Source of the DNA: Acinetobacter bereziniae LMG 1003 = CIP 70.12
Lineage (GTDB): Bacteria; Pseudomonadota; Gammaproteobacteria; Pseudomonadales; Moraxellaceae
DNA length: 64,000 bases
Assembly (NCBI RefSeq): GCF_000368925.1
Contig: NZ_KB849756.1
Location: forward strand, 2,247,679-2,311,678
Direction: 5' to 3'
Shown: piece after piece, positions 1 through 8,240 of the stretch
How positions within the stretch are numbered: position 1 is the first letter of the stretch
Layout of the letters: each line of letters begins with the position of its first letter
The notes under the pieces: generated by a model
Databases searched by the model: none
What the model saw: the letters and a program-made list of their open reading frames with translations, nothing else
Told to the model about the DNA's origin: nothing
Program-made: the position numbers and the translations under genes

Positions 1-197
1 ATATGTGGTTCTAATTTGAAGCAATGTGGGCATCCGTACCAAAAAAATTCACGTACTTCAATTTTACCTGGTACTGCAACCTTTCCAGGATTTTGAACAA
101 CGGTATAATCTTTGCCTGCAACAAAATCAGCGGCCATGGTGTTTGCAGAAAATGCCATCACCATTGCGGTCATGCCACCTAAAATAAATTTTTTCAT
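1..197 (-). CDS. dsbA: Thiol:disulfide interchange protein DsbA (N-terminal part)
   Basis: This is the 5' part of a periplasmic disulfide oxidase gene; the rest lies left of the window. The start codon is the ATG at 197-195, preceded by GAGG. About 65 residues are visible: a signal peptide with a Lys-Lys N-terminus, a hydrophobic core and a cleavage site after an A-M-A stretch, then the thioredoxin-fold strand ending in F-F-W-Y-G-C-P-H-C. CPHC is the classic DsbA active site. In the family, DsbA introduces disulfides into exported proteins and is reoxidised by DsbB. The gene is divergent from ubiG. Confidence 0.93.
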   Translation of the reverse strand, partial: MKKFILGGMTAMVMAFSANTMAADFVAGKDYTVVQNPGKVAVPGKIEVREFFWYGCPHCFKLEPH

Positions 198-328
198 TGA
201 CTTTATTGTCCTCTAAGTCGTCTTGTATAGCTTATGCATTCACTATAAAACAAATATGAGAAAATCGTTTTCCTTCTGTGAAGTTTTTTACACGATTCAT
301 CGCTTTTTTCGGATTTATGGTTACACTA

Positions 329-592
329 GGGTCTGTCGAGAATGAATCTATGGTTTCAACAATCGGTATTTTTTAGTCATACAAGGCATTCATAATGAAA
401 TTTAGTTATGCTAAATAAATTATTCATCACCGAGTCATGTCAAAACATACCATTGTTTCCAAGACTTTTGGCAAAGATCACCCAAACCTCGCTATGGAAC
501 TCGGTAAGGGAATAGCCCTTAACTCGGTTACATATCTGTTTGAATAAATTTTAGCCTAAAGTACAACCAAGGTATCAAATCTCAACAGACCC
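329..592. mobile_element. MITE-like element with terminal inverted repeats
   Basis: The two ends are imperfect inverted repeats: GGGTCTGTCGAGA at 329-341 and the complement of TCTCAACAGACCC at 580-592, 12 of 13 bases matching. A TA dinucleotide flanks each end (327-328 and 593-594), consistent with a TA target duplication. The 264-bp interior has no transposase; it holds only a 36-codon ORF at 437-547 that I do not recognise. Size, ends and target site fit a non-autonomous derivative of an IS5-family (IS427-like) element, but the family is inferred from the ends only. It sits between dsbA and ubiG and may supply or disturb the ubiG promoter. Confidence 0.6.
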
Positions 593-646
593 TAACATAA
601 CTGAACTTAATTTTTGATTAAAACAATTCACTTAGAGGTGACGAAC

Positions 647-1360
647 ATGTCGCAACTTAATGTTGATCCACAAGAAATTGCTAAATTTGAAGCATTAGCT
701 GCTTTATGGTGGGATCAGCACTCTGAGTTCAGACCCTTACATCAAATCAATCCATTACGTTTAAATTGGATTGACGAACATGCCAATGGTCTTACTGGCA
801 AGAAGATCCTCGATGTTGGTTGTGGTGGCGGCATTTTGGCTGAAAGCATGGCTCGTCGTGGTGCAGATGTTTTGGGTATCGATATGGGTGCAGCGCCACT
901 CAATGTGGCACGTTTACATGCAGAACAGGAAAATGTTTATAATATTGAATATCGACAAATCCCTGTAGAACAACTGGCTGAAGAGCAAGCAGGTCAGTAC
1001 GATATTGTGACCTGTATGGAAATGCTGGAGCATGTGCCTGATCCTGCTTCGATTATTCAAGCATGTCAAAAATTAGTTAAGCCCAATGGTCATGTGTTTT
1101 TCTCCACCATTAACCGTAACCCAAAATCGTATTTATTTGCGATTATTGGCGCAGAATATGTCTTACGTCTATTGAAAAAAGGCACGCATGACTATCACAA
1201 ATTCATTAAGCCTTCAGAACTGGCTCATGACATTCGTCAATCTGGCTTAACACTTAAAGATATGACAGGTTTACATTACAACCCGCTCACCAAACACTAT
1301 TGGCTCGCAGCAAATGTAGACGTGAACTATATGGTATATACCGTGAATGAAGGTGTCTGA
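647..1360 (+). CDS. ubiG: Ubiquinone biosynthesis O-methyltransferase UbiG
   Basis: UbiG carries out both O-methylations of ubiquinone synthesis, using S-adenosylmethionine. The 237-residue product matches the family length. The SAM-binding motif I, I-L-D-V-G-C-G-G-G, lies at residues 54-62, and T-C-M-E-M-L-E-H-V-P is the post-I/II region typical of UbiG. I chose the ATG at 647 over an upstream TTG because an AGAGG ribosome site precedes it by a proper distance and the protein then begins with the usual N-V-D-P-x-E region. The stop codon overlaps the mupP start by one base, so the two are translationally coupled. Confidence 0.95.
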   Translation: MSQLNVDPQEIAKFEALAALWWDQHSEFRPLHQINPLRLNWIDEHANGLTGKKILDVGCGGGILAESMARRGADVLGIDMGAAPLNVARLHAEQENVYNIEYRQIPVEQLAEEQAGQYDIVTCMEMLEHVPDPASIIQACQKLVKPNGHVFFSTINRNPKSYLFAIIGAEYVLRLLKKGTHDYHKFIKPSELAHDIRQSGLTLKDMTGLHYNPLTKHYWLAANVDVNYMVYTVNEGV

Positions 1361-2031
1361 TGCAAGCTGTTCTTTTTGATTTAGACGGCACCTTGATTGA
1401 TACTGCCGCAGATTTTATTCGTATCATCCAAGACATGTGCCGAAATGAAGGACGTGCTGTCGTCGATGCAGATTTGATTCGCACTCAAGTTTCCGAAGGC
1501 GCGCGTGCGATGGTCAAACTGGTTTATCCAGAACTTGAAGTTGATGACCCGGTTTTTCTCGCTCATCGCCAACATTTTTTGGATTTATATGGTGCAGACA
1601 TTGCCGTTGATACAGATCTCTTTGCAGGTATGTATCCGCTTTTAGCGGAGTTGGAAAGCAATGAGATTCCTTGGGGTATTGTGACCAATAAGCCTCGATG
1701 GCTTAGTGAGTCGTTACTTCAAGCACTCAATTTAACTGAGCGTTGTGCTGTATTGGTTTGCCCCGAAGATGTGAAACAGACTAAACCTGACCCTGAGCCA
1801 ATGTATTTAGCTGCAAAACAGATTGAAATTGCCCCAGAACAATGCATTTATGTAGGCGATCATCCTCGTGATATTGATGCTGGACGAAATGCGCAGATGT
1901 ATACCATCCTTGCTGCTTATGGTTATTTACCATTACAGTACAAAGATGATTTAGGTGCTTGGCAAGCGGATTGTATTGTGGATAATGTTGATGAATTACA
2001 TCAAGTTATCAAGAAACTTGTCAACATTTAG
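1360..2031 (+). CDS. mupP: N-acetylmuramic acid 6-phosphate phosphatase MupP (HAD family)
   Basis: This is a 223-aa haloacid dehalogenase-type phosphatase. The nucleophile motif F-D-L-D-G-T is at residues 6-11, the V-T-N-K-P motif near 108-112, and the G-D-H-P-R-D-I-D-A-G motif near 166. The order ubiG-mupP-yciK is the one seen in Pseudomonas, where MupP dephosphorylates MurNAc-6-P in the peptidoglycan recycling route that bypasses MurA. Older annotations call such proteins phosphoglycolate phosphatase (Gph). The MupP call rests mainly on this conserved neighbourhood; the HAD family call is firm. It starts on an ATG overlapping the ubiG stop. Confidence 0.8.
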   Translation: MQAVLFDLDGTLIDTAADFIRIIQDMCRNEGRAVVDADLIRTQVSEGARAMVKLVYPELEVDDPVFLAHRQHFLDLYGADIAVDTDLFAGMYPLLAELESNEIPWGIVTNKPRWLSESLLQALNLTERCAVLVCPEDVKQTKPDPEPMYLAAKQIEIAPEQCIYVGDHPRDIDAGRNAQMYTILAAYGYLPLQYKDDLGAWQADCIVDNVDELHQVIKKLVNI

Positions 2032-2076
2032 AATTGTTAAAAATTCTTTAATTGTTCTAACAAGATAATAAAAAGG

Positions 2077-2113
2077 CACTGAAACATCTTGAATATGATG
2101 TTTCAATGTTTTT
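2077..2113 (+). terminator. Rho-independent terminator after mupP
   Basis: A 12-bp stem with one mismatch (arms around GAAACATC at 2081-2088 and GATGTTTC at 2097-2104) is followed by five T residues. It should end the ubiG-mupP transcript. Confidence 0.75.
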
Positions 2114-2158
2114 ATATTGAAACTCAAATCACATCATAACAACTATAGGAGGTCTCCC

Positions 2159-2905
2159 ATGAAATATTCAGAATATCAACCTCGCCCAGATTTATTGAAG
2201 GATAAAATTATCCTGATTACGGGTGCGGGAGACGGTATTGGGCGTGCAGCAGCACTCAGCTATGCCTTACACGGTGCCACTGTCGTTTTACATGGTCGTA
2301 CGCTCAATAAACTTGAAGTCATTTATGATGAAATTGAATCATTAGGTGCGCCGCAGCCGGCGATTTTACCTTTACAACTCTCAACTGCTTCCGCTCGAGA
2401 TTACGAACTTTTGGTTGATACGCTTGAACAGCAATTTGGACGTTTAGACGGTATTTTACATAATGCGGGTATCTTAGGCGAACGTGTGGAACTGGCAAAC
2501 TATCCCGAAGAAGTTTGGGATGATGTGATGGCAGTGAATTTACGTGCTCCTTTTGTTTTGACCCAAGAACTCCTGCCTTTATTACAAAAATCTGAACATG
2601 CCTCGGTGGTCTTTGCAAGCTCAGGTGTTGGACGAGAAGCACGTGCACAATGGGGTGCTTATTCGGTATCAAAAATAGCGATTGAAGCGGTGAGTAAAAT
2701 TTTTGCCAAAGAAAATACTTATCCGAATATTCGCTATAACTGTATTAATCCCGGTGGTACACGTACGGCAATGCGTGCCAAAGCCTATCCTGATGAAGAT
2801 CCAAAAGTGCTACCGTCACCAGAATCGATTATGCCAGCATATCTTTACTTGATGGGTGATGACAGTCTTTCATTAAATGGCGAAAGTATCGACGCACAAG
2901 ACTGA
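2159..2905 (+). CDS. yciK: Short-chain dehydrogenase, YciK family
   Basis: This is a 248-aa cytoplasmic NAD(P)-dependent oxidoreductase of the SDR superfamily. The cofactor-binding T-G-A-G-D-G-I-G is at residues 21-28, N-A-G near 104, and the catalytic Y-x-x-x-K is in G-A-Y-S-V-S-K. The start at 2159 has a strong AGGAGG site six bases upstream; the reading frame is open further upstream but without a ribosome site. YciK-like proteins are commonly found beside mupP, but their substrate is unknown to me. A hairpin terminator follows. Confidence 0.85.
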   Translation: MKYSEYQPRPDLLKDKIILITGAGDGIGRAAALSYALHGATVVLHGRTLNKLEVIYDEIESLGAPQPAILPLQLSTASARDYELLVDTLEQQFGRLDGILHNAGILGERVELANYPEEVWDDVMAVNLRAPFVLTQELLPLLQKSEHASVVFASSGVGREARAQWGAYSVSKIAIEAVSKIFAKENTYPNIRYNCINPGGTRTAMRAKAYPDEDPKVLPSPESIMPAYLYLMGDDSLSLNGESIDAQD

Positions 2906-2909
2906 TTGA

Positions 2910-2947
2910 TTTTCCCCTCACCGCGTTTTTGATCAGTGAGGGGAAAA
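2910..2947. terminator. Strong hairpin after yciK
   Basis: TTTTCCCCTCAC at 2910-2921 pairs perfectly with GTGAGGGGAAAA at 2936-2947. The A/T tracts in the stem would let it act as a terminator in either direction. Confidence 0.65.
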
Positions 2948-3109
2948 TATTGTTGAGTGAATTTTTTATAAACATCATCAAAGTTTAGATTTAGAAAACA
3001 ATTTAAATCGATTTATTCAATTAAAAATATAATTATATCCAGTTTTTCAAATTACATAAGGTCCTTTATAGTTTTCCTCAACAAAACCAGATCTGGAGAG
3101 GAATGAATC

Positions 3110-3265
3110 ATGACTGATTTAAAATATAAAGTAGAGATCATCCGTTCAATCGAACAATTACAACTGCCAAATGATTTTATTCAAGCACTGGATGATGCTT
3201 ATCAAGCAGAAAATATTATCAAAGCGATCAATTGTCTCAAGGATATGAATGACCAATGGTACTAG
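3110..3265 (+). CDS. Small hypothetical protein, 51 aa
   Basis: This short ORF starts with an ATG preceded by GAGAGG at a normal distance and ends with TAG. The 51-residue product is mildly acidic and appears helical, with a Q-L-P-N-D-F-I-Q-A-L-D-D-A-Y stretch and no signal peptide or membrane segment. I do not recognise it. It is followed by an inverted repeat (GCTGAGTT 3280-3287 / AACTCAGC 3301-3308). The good ribosome site and codon use like that of its neighbours favour a real gene, but there is no family evidence. Confidence 0.55.
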   Translation: MTDLKYKVEIIRSIEQLQLPNDFIQALDDAYQAENIIKAINCLKDMNDQWY

Positions 3266-3544
3266 ACCGTTTGATCAAAGCTGAGTTAGCGCTACGCTTC
3301 AACTCAGCTAAAAACAATATTTATAAATATTTACATTTTTTTAATCATAAAATGTGCACTAAAGAAAAGTACATGAGCGTTTGTGGTTCAAAGCATTACG
3401 ATAACCCTTTTCACTTTTTCAGAAATATGTTTTGATTATGTCTGTATTTTTTAATGAAAAACTGAATTATCTTCACAGTTTCTCTGCAATTTAGCAGTAC
3501 AGTAGTGAGGTCAAAATAAACACACTGGATAAGCGAGGATGATT

Positions 3545-3940
3545 ATGAAAAAGATTTTAGCGATCATCGCAGTCTCTCTATCAACACTGCTGACGACTCA
3601 AATTACCATTGCAGGTCCTCATTTTGACAATGACCATGGTTATGACCAAGGTAAGCGTGATCGCGGTGAGCGTGGGCGTAATTTTCGTGGGAATGACGAT
3701 GATAATATTCAAGAGCAACGTCGGGAGCGAGAAGAACGTGGTGTAAAGCGTTTACAGCAACATAAATGGCAAATGGGTTATGTAATGCCACAACATTACA
3801 GAGGAAACAGCTATAAAGTTGATTATAAGGATGAGAATCTACCAAAACCCTCACGTAATCAACAATGGTATAAAATTAATAATGACTATATCCTAGTTGA
3901 TTCTGATAACAATAATATTGTGAGTATCCGTGGTATGTAG
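3545..3940 (+). CDS. RcnB-family periplasmic protein, copy 1
   Basis: This is a 131-aa exported protein with an N-terminal signal peptide, a His/Asp/Arg-rich low-complexity middle, and a C-terminal RcnB-type domain. That domain shows G-Y-V-M-P-x-x-Y-R-G, a Y-K-V-D-Y strand, and W-Y-K-I-N-N-D-Y-I-L-V near the end. In E. coli RcnB takes part in nickel/cobalt homeostasis; whether these copies do so is not shown. I chose the ATG at 3545 because GAGG lies six bases before it, while the ATG at 3539 directly abuts that site. It is the first of three tandem paralogues, each with its own terminator. Confidence 0.8.
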   Translation: MKKILAIIAVSLSTLLTTQITIAGPHFDNDHGYDQGKRDRGERGRNFRGNDDDNIQEQRREREERGVKRLQQHKWQMGYVMPQHYRGNSYKVDYKDENLPKPSRNQQWYKINNDYILVDSDNNNIVSIRGM

Positions 3941-3974
3941 TCTGTGTAACACTGATCAATATTTAAATTTCATA

Positions 3975-4009
3975 AGCTCAAACACCTTTTTCGTTTGAGC
4001 TTTTTTTTT
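3975..4009 (+). terminator. Rho-independent terminator
   Basis: AGCTCAAAC (3975-3983) pairs with GTTTGAGCT (3993-4001), followed by a run of T to 4009. Confidence 0.9.
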
Positions 4010-4159
4010 GCTCAATTTCTGCTTTTACAAGCGATGAGAATAATTTATAGAACTTGCATGCAAATTCACAATTCAATGATATTTCTCCATTTTTTATCTC
4101 AAATTCGGGAGTAATTTTGAATCATCGGATAGATCATCCGTTTTATAAGGTCAATTCAA

Positions 4160-4456
4160 ATGAAAAAAGTTATCAGCGCAATCACGCTCTCTCTCAGTGC
4201 CTTAATCGCAACCTCAGCAATGGCAGATTGGGATCATGGTCGTGATCATCGCCCTATGGCTAGTCATGAAAAATTTGAATGGCGAGAAGGTGTAATTTTA
4301 CCTGAACGCTACCATGACAATCATTACTATGTGAATGATTATCGTGTTTATAAAAACCTTCACAAACCAGCCAAATTTGAGCGTTGGTATAAAGTTGATG
4401 GTCGTTATGTACTTGTGAACGAACGTACCCACCATATTATTCGAGTCATCCGTTAA
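4160..4456 (+). CDS. RcnB-family periplasmic protein, copy 2
   Basis: This is a 98-aa exported protein and the shortest of the three paralogues. A signal peptide ends at A-M-A near residue 22, a short His/Asp/Arg-rich segment follows, and then the RcnB-type domain: G-V-I-L-P-E-R-Y, V-N-D-Y-R-V-Y, and R-W-Y-K-V-D-G-R-Y-V-L-V-N. The missing piece relative to copy 1 is the charged middle region, so the core domain is intact. A TAAGG site lies nine bases before the ATG. Its leader resembles that of copy 3, which points to duplication of gene plus promoter. Confidence 0.8.
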   Translation: MKKVISAITLSLSALIATSAMADWDHGRDHRPMASHEKFEWREGVILPERYHDNHYYVNDYRVYKNLHKPAKFERWYKVDGRYVLVNERTHHIIRVIR

Positions 4457-4529
4457 TATTAAAATGATCAAAAGCACAGTCCCTATTCTGTTTGCTTTAT
4501 CCATCCGTTAAAACTCAACGCCTTCCTCA

Positions 4530-4557
4530 CCCTCCTTTTCCCAAGGAGGGTTTTTTT
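4530..4557 (+). terminator. Rho-independent terminator
   Basis: CCCTCCTT (4530-4537) pairs with AAGGAGGG (4543-4550), followed by seven T. Confidence 0.9.
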
Positions 4558-4823
4558 ATTAAAATTAACTTCAGATTGTTCGTTTTATTTTCAAGCTCAT
4601 TGAGCAATTGATCGTTTTGCGTATCAAGCCTCTCATTTTGTCGATTTCCACAGCAGAGATACGACTTTGAGATTTCTAAGGACCGAGAAAAATAAGGATA
4701 TTGGCTGCCTTCATCAAATCTTCATACATTTCACAATTCAACTAAATCATCCTCACCATTTATCTCTAATTTTTGCGTAATTTGAAAGCATCAAAGGACA
4801 CAAGTTAAATTCAGGTGAATCAA
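4558..4823 (+). other. Leader region before RcnB copy 3
   Basis: This non-coding stretch contains a block near 4733-4800 that aligns with the leader of copy 2 near 4066-4140. Both share CACAATTCAA, a TTTATCTC(T/A)AATT segment, GTAATTT and a GAA-x-CATC segment in the same order. It probably carries the promoter of copy 3. I see no separate gene in it. Confidence 0.5.
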
Positions 4824-5186
4824 ATGAAAAGCATTTTAACCACGATCACACTTTCGATGGCGGCACTGATAACCACTTCAGCTATGGCAGCCCCACATGT
4901 AGACCATCGAGATCAACAGCACCGTTATGAACAACAGCGTTGGGATCATCGAAATGATCATCGTTGGAACAACAATAAGCATTATGGCAATACCGTTATT
5001 CCAAGTCGTCATTGGCGTTCAGGTCAGTATTTACCTTCTCAATTTGGCTCTTCTCGTTATCACGTCAACTATAAAAACTATCGTCATTTATCCAAACCAG
5101 GAAAGTATCAACAGTGGTATAGAATCAATGGCGACTATGTATTGGTAAACCAAAAAAATCATCGCATTATTCGTGTCATCGGCTGA
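4824..5186 (+). CDS. RcnB-family periplasmic protein, copy 3
   Basis: This is a 120-aa exported protein whose signal peptide ends at A-M-A before A-P-H-V-D-H. A His/Arg/Gln-rich segment follows, then the RcnB domain: G-Q-Y-L-P-S-Q-F, Y-H-V-N-Y, and Q-Q-W-Y-R-I-N-G-D-Y-V-L-V-N-Q. I start it at the ATG at 4824; a GTG at 4815 is in frame but would leave no room for a ribosome site. It ends with I-I-R-V-I-G, much like copy 2 (I-I-R-V-I-R). The His-rich linkers could bind metal, which is an inference. Confidence 0.8.
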   Translation: MKSILTTITLSMAALITTSAMAAPHVDHRDQQHRYEQQRWDHRNDHRWNNNKHYGNTVIPSRHWRSGQYLPSQFGSSRYHVNYKNYRHLSKPGKYQQWYRINGDYVLVNQKNHRIIRVIG

Positions 5187-5203
5187 TATTTTTAACATAA
5201 ACT

Positions 5204-5230
5204 AAAACCCAACTGTGCTTGGGTTTTTTT
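5204..5230 (+). terminator. Rho-independent terminator
   Basis: AAAACCCAA (5204-5212) pairs with TTGGGTTTT (5219-5227), followed by T residues. Confidence 0.9.
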
Positions 5231-5562
5231 AATATTTTGAGAAATACATGACAATTCTATTGAATTAACAATGCTTTCAACTACATATTTTCATGGATAT
5301 CTTCATTATTTCTCTATATTTCAGGATTAAGTTTATCCATAGATCGAAAGGAAATGTGTTGATACCGGAGCTTCAAATGCAATGTCAATCACTTCCTTTT
5401 TAATATGTGAACTTTCATCTTATATTCAAGATTTAATTGTGAAATGAATAACCCTTTTGCACTCGTCCTCCCACGTTCGAGTGCTTTTTTTATTTTGACT
5501 ATTATTTCTCAGTTATTTTTGTTTAGAATCATCATATAGCAATCAACAATACTGAGATAGGT
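5231..5562 (+). other. Non-coding region with orphan terminator
   Basis: No ORF of reasonable size is present. A clear terminator at 5459-5490 (GCACTCG / CGAGTGC plus a T run) stands about 230 bases after the previous terminator with no gene in between. This leaves room for a small RNA ending near 5490 or for the relic of a lost gene. The argA promoter must also be here. Confidence 0.5.
5459..5490 (+). terminator. Orphan Rho-independent terminator
   Basis: GCACTCG (5459-5465) pairs with CGAGTGC (5478-5484), followed by six T. No protein gene precedes it. Confidence 0.8.
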
Positions 5563-6918
5563 ATGCAAACTGACAATCCAGAAACAACGCAAAGCATAGC
5601 GCAAGAATATGTGCATTGGTTTCGTCATTCTGCACCTTATATCAATGCCCATCGGGGCAAGACCTTTGTATTGATGTTTGGTGGTGAAGCCGTTGAACAT
5701 CCAAATTTTCAGCATATTATTCATGATATTGCACTATTGCATTCACTAGGTATCCGACTCATTTTGGTCCACGGCGCGCGCCCGCAAATCAATGCAAATT
5801 TGCTCCAAAATAAAATTCAGAGTCCGATTCATATCAATCGTCGCATTACCACACGTGCTTCTTTACCCTGTGTGATGAGTGCTGTAGGTTCGATTCGACT
5901 ACAAATTGAAGCCTTATTGTCTATGGGGCTCGCCAACTCACCGATGTTTGGTGCTCGCATTGATGTTGTATCGGGTAACTTCGTGACGGCAAAACCTTAC
6001 GGTATTCGAGATGGGATTGATTTTCAGCTCACTGGTGAGGTTCGAACCATTGATACTGAGGCGATTCAACGTCATCTAGACAATCAAAATATTGTGCTAT
6101 TAGGTCCAACAGGCTATTCAACCACTGGTGAAGTGTTTAATTTACTCGCAGAAGAAGTGGCAACAAAAACCGCCATTCACATGCAAGCGGATAAGTTGAT
6201 TTTCTTGGGTAGTCAACAAGGCTTGATGGATGAGTACGGTCAATTAAAACGTGAAATTACCCCACACCAACTTGATAGACACATTGAAAAATATCAAGAT
6301 TCAAATTTTGAAATTGCATTGCATTTACACAATGCCAAACAGGCATCCTTAAAAGGGGTCAATCGCGTGCACCTCCTTTCATATGCATATGATGGCGCTT
6401 TAATTGAAGAACTCTTTACCCGAGATGGGCATGGCACCATGATCACAGATGCACATTATGAAGAAGTGCGTATGGCAAATATCGGTGACGTAGGTGGTTT
6501 AATCAATTTATTACGCCCATTAGAAGAAGAAGGGATTTTGGTCTATCGTTCACGCGAACGACTTGAAACTGAAATTGATAAATTTGCTGTCATCGAGCGA
6601 GACGGTACAATTTTAGCGTGTGCCGCACTCTACCCAATTCCTGCTTCAAATGATGAAGTAAGCTCCGCTGAAATCGCCTGCGTTGCTGTCCATCCTGGCT
6701 ATCGTAAATCGAATCGAGGCAGTCAAATTCTCCATTTCCTAGAAGAACATGCACGCCAGCAAAGCATTCAACAACTGTTTGTTCTCACTACACGAACAGC
6801 ACACTGGTTCTTAGAGCATGGTTTTGACTTGGCGAATGTGGATGACTTACCAGAAGCGCGGCAAGCCCTATATAACTATCAACGTAATTCAATGGTATTT
6901 AAAAAACGGATTGCCTGA
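5563..6918 (+). CDS. argA: Amino-acid N-acetyltransferase ArgA
   Basis: ArgA makes N-acetylglutamate from glutamate and acetyl-CoA, the first step of arginine synthesis, in the cytoplasm. The 451-aa length fits the classical bifunctional-looking form. Residues about 30-290 form the amino-acid-kinase-like regulatory domain (L-M-F-G-G-E-A, L-V-H-G-A-R-P-Q-I, G-P-T-G-Y-S), where arginine feedback acts in the family. Residues about 300-451 form the GNAT acetyltransferase domain, with A-C-V-A-V-H-P-G-Y-R and an R-G-S-Q-I acetyl-CoA loop. The start ATG follows a weak AGGT. It stands alone, not in an arginine operon. Confidence 0.94.
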   Translation: MQTDNPETTQSIAQEYVHWFRHSAPYINAHRGKTFVLMFGGEAVEHPNFQHIIHDIALLHSLGIRLILVHGARPQINANLLQNKIQSPIHINRRITTRASLPCVMSAVGSIRLQIEALLSMGLANSPMFGARIDVVSGNFVTAKPYGIRDGIDFQLTGEVRTIDTEAIQRHLDNQNIVLLGPTGYSTTGEVFNLLAEEVATKTAIHMQADKLIFLGSQQGLMDEYGQLKREITPHQLDRHIEKYQDSNFEIALHLHNAKQASLKGVNRVHLLSYAYDGALIEELFTRDGHGTMITDAHYEEVRMANIGDVGGLINLLRPLEEEGILVYRSRERLETEIDKFAVIERDGTILACAALYPIPASNDEVSSAEIACVAVHPGYRKSNRGSQILHFLEEHARQQSIQQLFVLTTRTAHWFLEHGFDLANVDDLPEARQALYNYQRNSMVFKKRIA

Positions 6919-7247
6919 TCCTCAAAACAAACTGAGTTCTATGAATTATCACATTTACATCTAAACTTATCTAAATAGATTCCATGACTGAGATGTTTTG
7001 CTTATGCATGATCATGGAATCTATATTCCTAATCTAAATAGAAACAATAAATTTATACTTTTCATATTCTTATAACTTTCTATTTTTATAGAATATTAAT
7101 TTTATATTTCTAATTTAACGATAACTTTAGCATTTAATCATTTATCTTTTTTTTTCATTAGCAATCATCAAAAACTTATTTTTTTGAAAATACAAAGCCT
7201 TTTAAGCTGATGCTCATTCTTTTTACATTACACAGGCATCGTGACTC
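6919..7247. other. Intergenic region with perfect 13-bp inverted repeat
   Basis: The stretch is very AT-rich. ATAGATTCCATGA at 6975-6987 and its exact complement at 7012-7024 form a perfect 13-bp dyad with a 24-base spacer. No T run follows, so a terminator for argA is possible but not typical; a regulator site for the ssu operon is an alternative. I see no gene. Confidence 0.6.
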
Positions 7248-8207
7248 ATGGCGCACTTATTTCAACCTTCATGGAAAAAAATCTCCTTTCTAAGTGCAAG
7301 CCTTGCCACCATCATGATGCTGACTGGATGTTCTAAACCACAAGAAAGCACGACTTTAAATATTGGTTTTCAAAAATATGGTGTATTGCCGATTATCAAA
7401 GCTCGTGGTGACCTAGATAAAGCACTTAAAGAAAAAGGGGTCAATGTCAAATGGGTTGAGTTTCCTGCTGGTCCACAATTGCTAGAAGGTTTAAATGTGG
7501 GGAGCGTATCTTTTGGCGAATCAGGTGAAGCACCTCCTATTTTTGCTCAAGCGGCAAATTCCAATCTGGTCTACGTTGCCAATCAGCCTGCTGCACCTTT
7601 GGCTGAGGCACTGATTGTCCCTAAAGATTCACCTATTCAATCGGTACAAGACCTCAAAGGTAAACGTGTGGTCCTGAACAAAGGCTCTAACGTACATTAC
7701 CTTTTACTCAAAGTATTGGAGGCAAATCACTTAAAATTGGATGATATCCAAGTGGTCTACTTACCGCCTGCCGATGCACGTGCTGCTTTTGAAAAAGGTG
7801 CAGTCGATGCGTGGGTTATTTGGGATCCGTTCTTTGCTGCTGCTGAAAAACAGCTCAATGCAAAAGTGATTGCTACTGGTCAAAATGTGGTGAATAACCA
7901 TCAATTTTATTTGGCTGATCGTAAATTTGCAGAACAACACCCCGATGTTTTAAAGGTCGTGGTGAATGAATTGAACACCACCACACAATGGGTATCTCAA
8001 CATCAAACTGATGCAGCAAAACTTTTAGAAAAACCAACAGGCTTACCGCTTGATGTACTCAATACATCCATTTCACGGATGGGTTTTGGGGTAAGTCCGA
8101 TTTCTAATGATGTGGTGAAAAAGCAACAAGATGTCGCTGATGCTTTTTATCAACAAAAACTTATTCCAAACAAAATCAATATTCAAGCGGCTGTATTAGC
8201 CCACTAA
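7248..8207 (+). CDS. Sulfonate ABC transporter substrate-binding lipoprotein
   Basis: This 319-aa SsuA-type binding protein begins with a lipoprotein signal peptide; the lipobox L-T-G-C places the lipidated Cys at residue 28. The mature part has the family pattern I-G-F-Q-K-Y-G, E-F-P-A-G-P-Q-L-L-E, D-L-K-G-K-R-V, P-P-A-D-A-R-A-A-F and D-A-W-V-I-W-D-P. In the family such proteins deliver alkanesulfonates to SsuBC. It is the first gene of the ssu operon, 33 bp before a second, non-lipidated binding protein. The upstream ribosome site is weak (CAGG). Confidence 0.88.
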   Translation: MAHLFQPSWKKISFLSASLATIMMLTGCSKPQESTTLNIGFQKYGVLPIIKARGDLDKALKEKGVNVKWVEFPAGPQLLEGLNVGSVSFGESGEAPPIFAQAANSNLVYVANQPAAPLAEALIVPKDSPIQSVQDLKGKRVVLNKGSNVHYLLLKVLEANHLKLDDIQVVYLPPADARAAFEKGAVDAWVIWDPFFAAAEKQLNAKVIATGQNVVNNHQFYLADRKFAEQHPDVLKVVVNELNTTTQWVSQHQTDAAKLLEKPTGLPLDVLNTSISRMGFGVSPISNDVVKKQQDVADAFYQQKLIPNKINIQAAVLAH

Positions 8208-8240
8208 TTTCGCACAATGCGATGTAATGAGGACATCAAA

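Noticed and set aside
5231..5490. Third Rsm-type RNA before argA
   Set aside because: Only two GGA motifs, no GacA box, and no similarity to the two sRNA copies.
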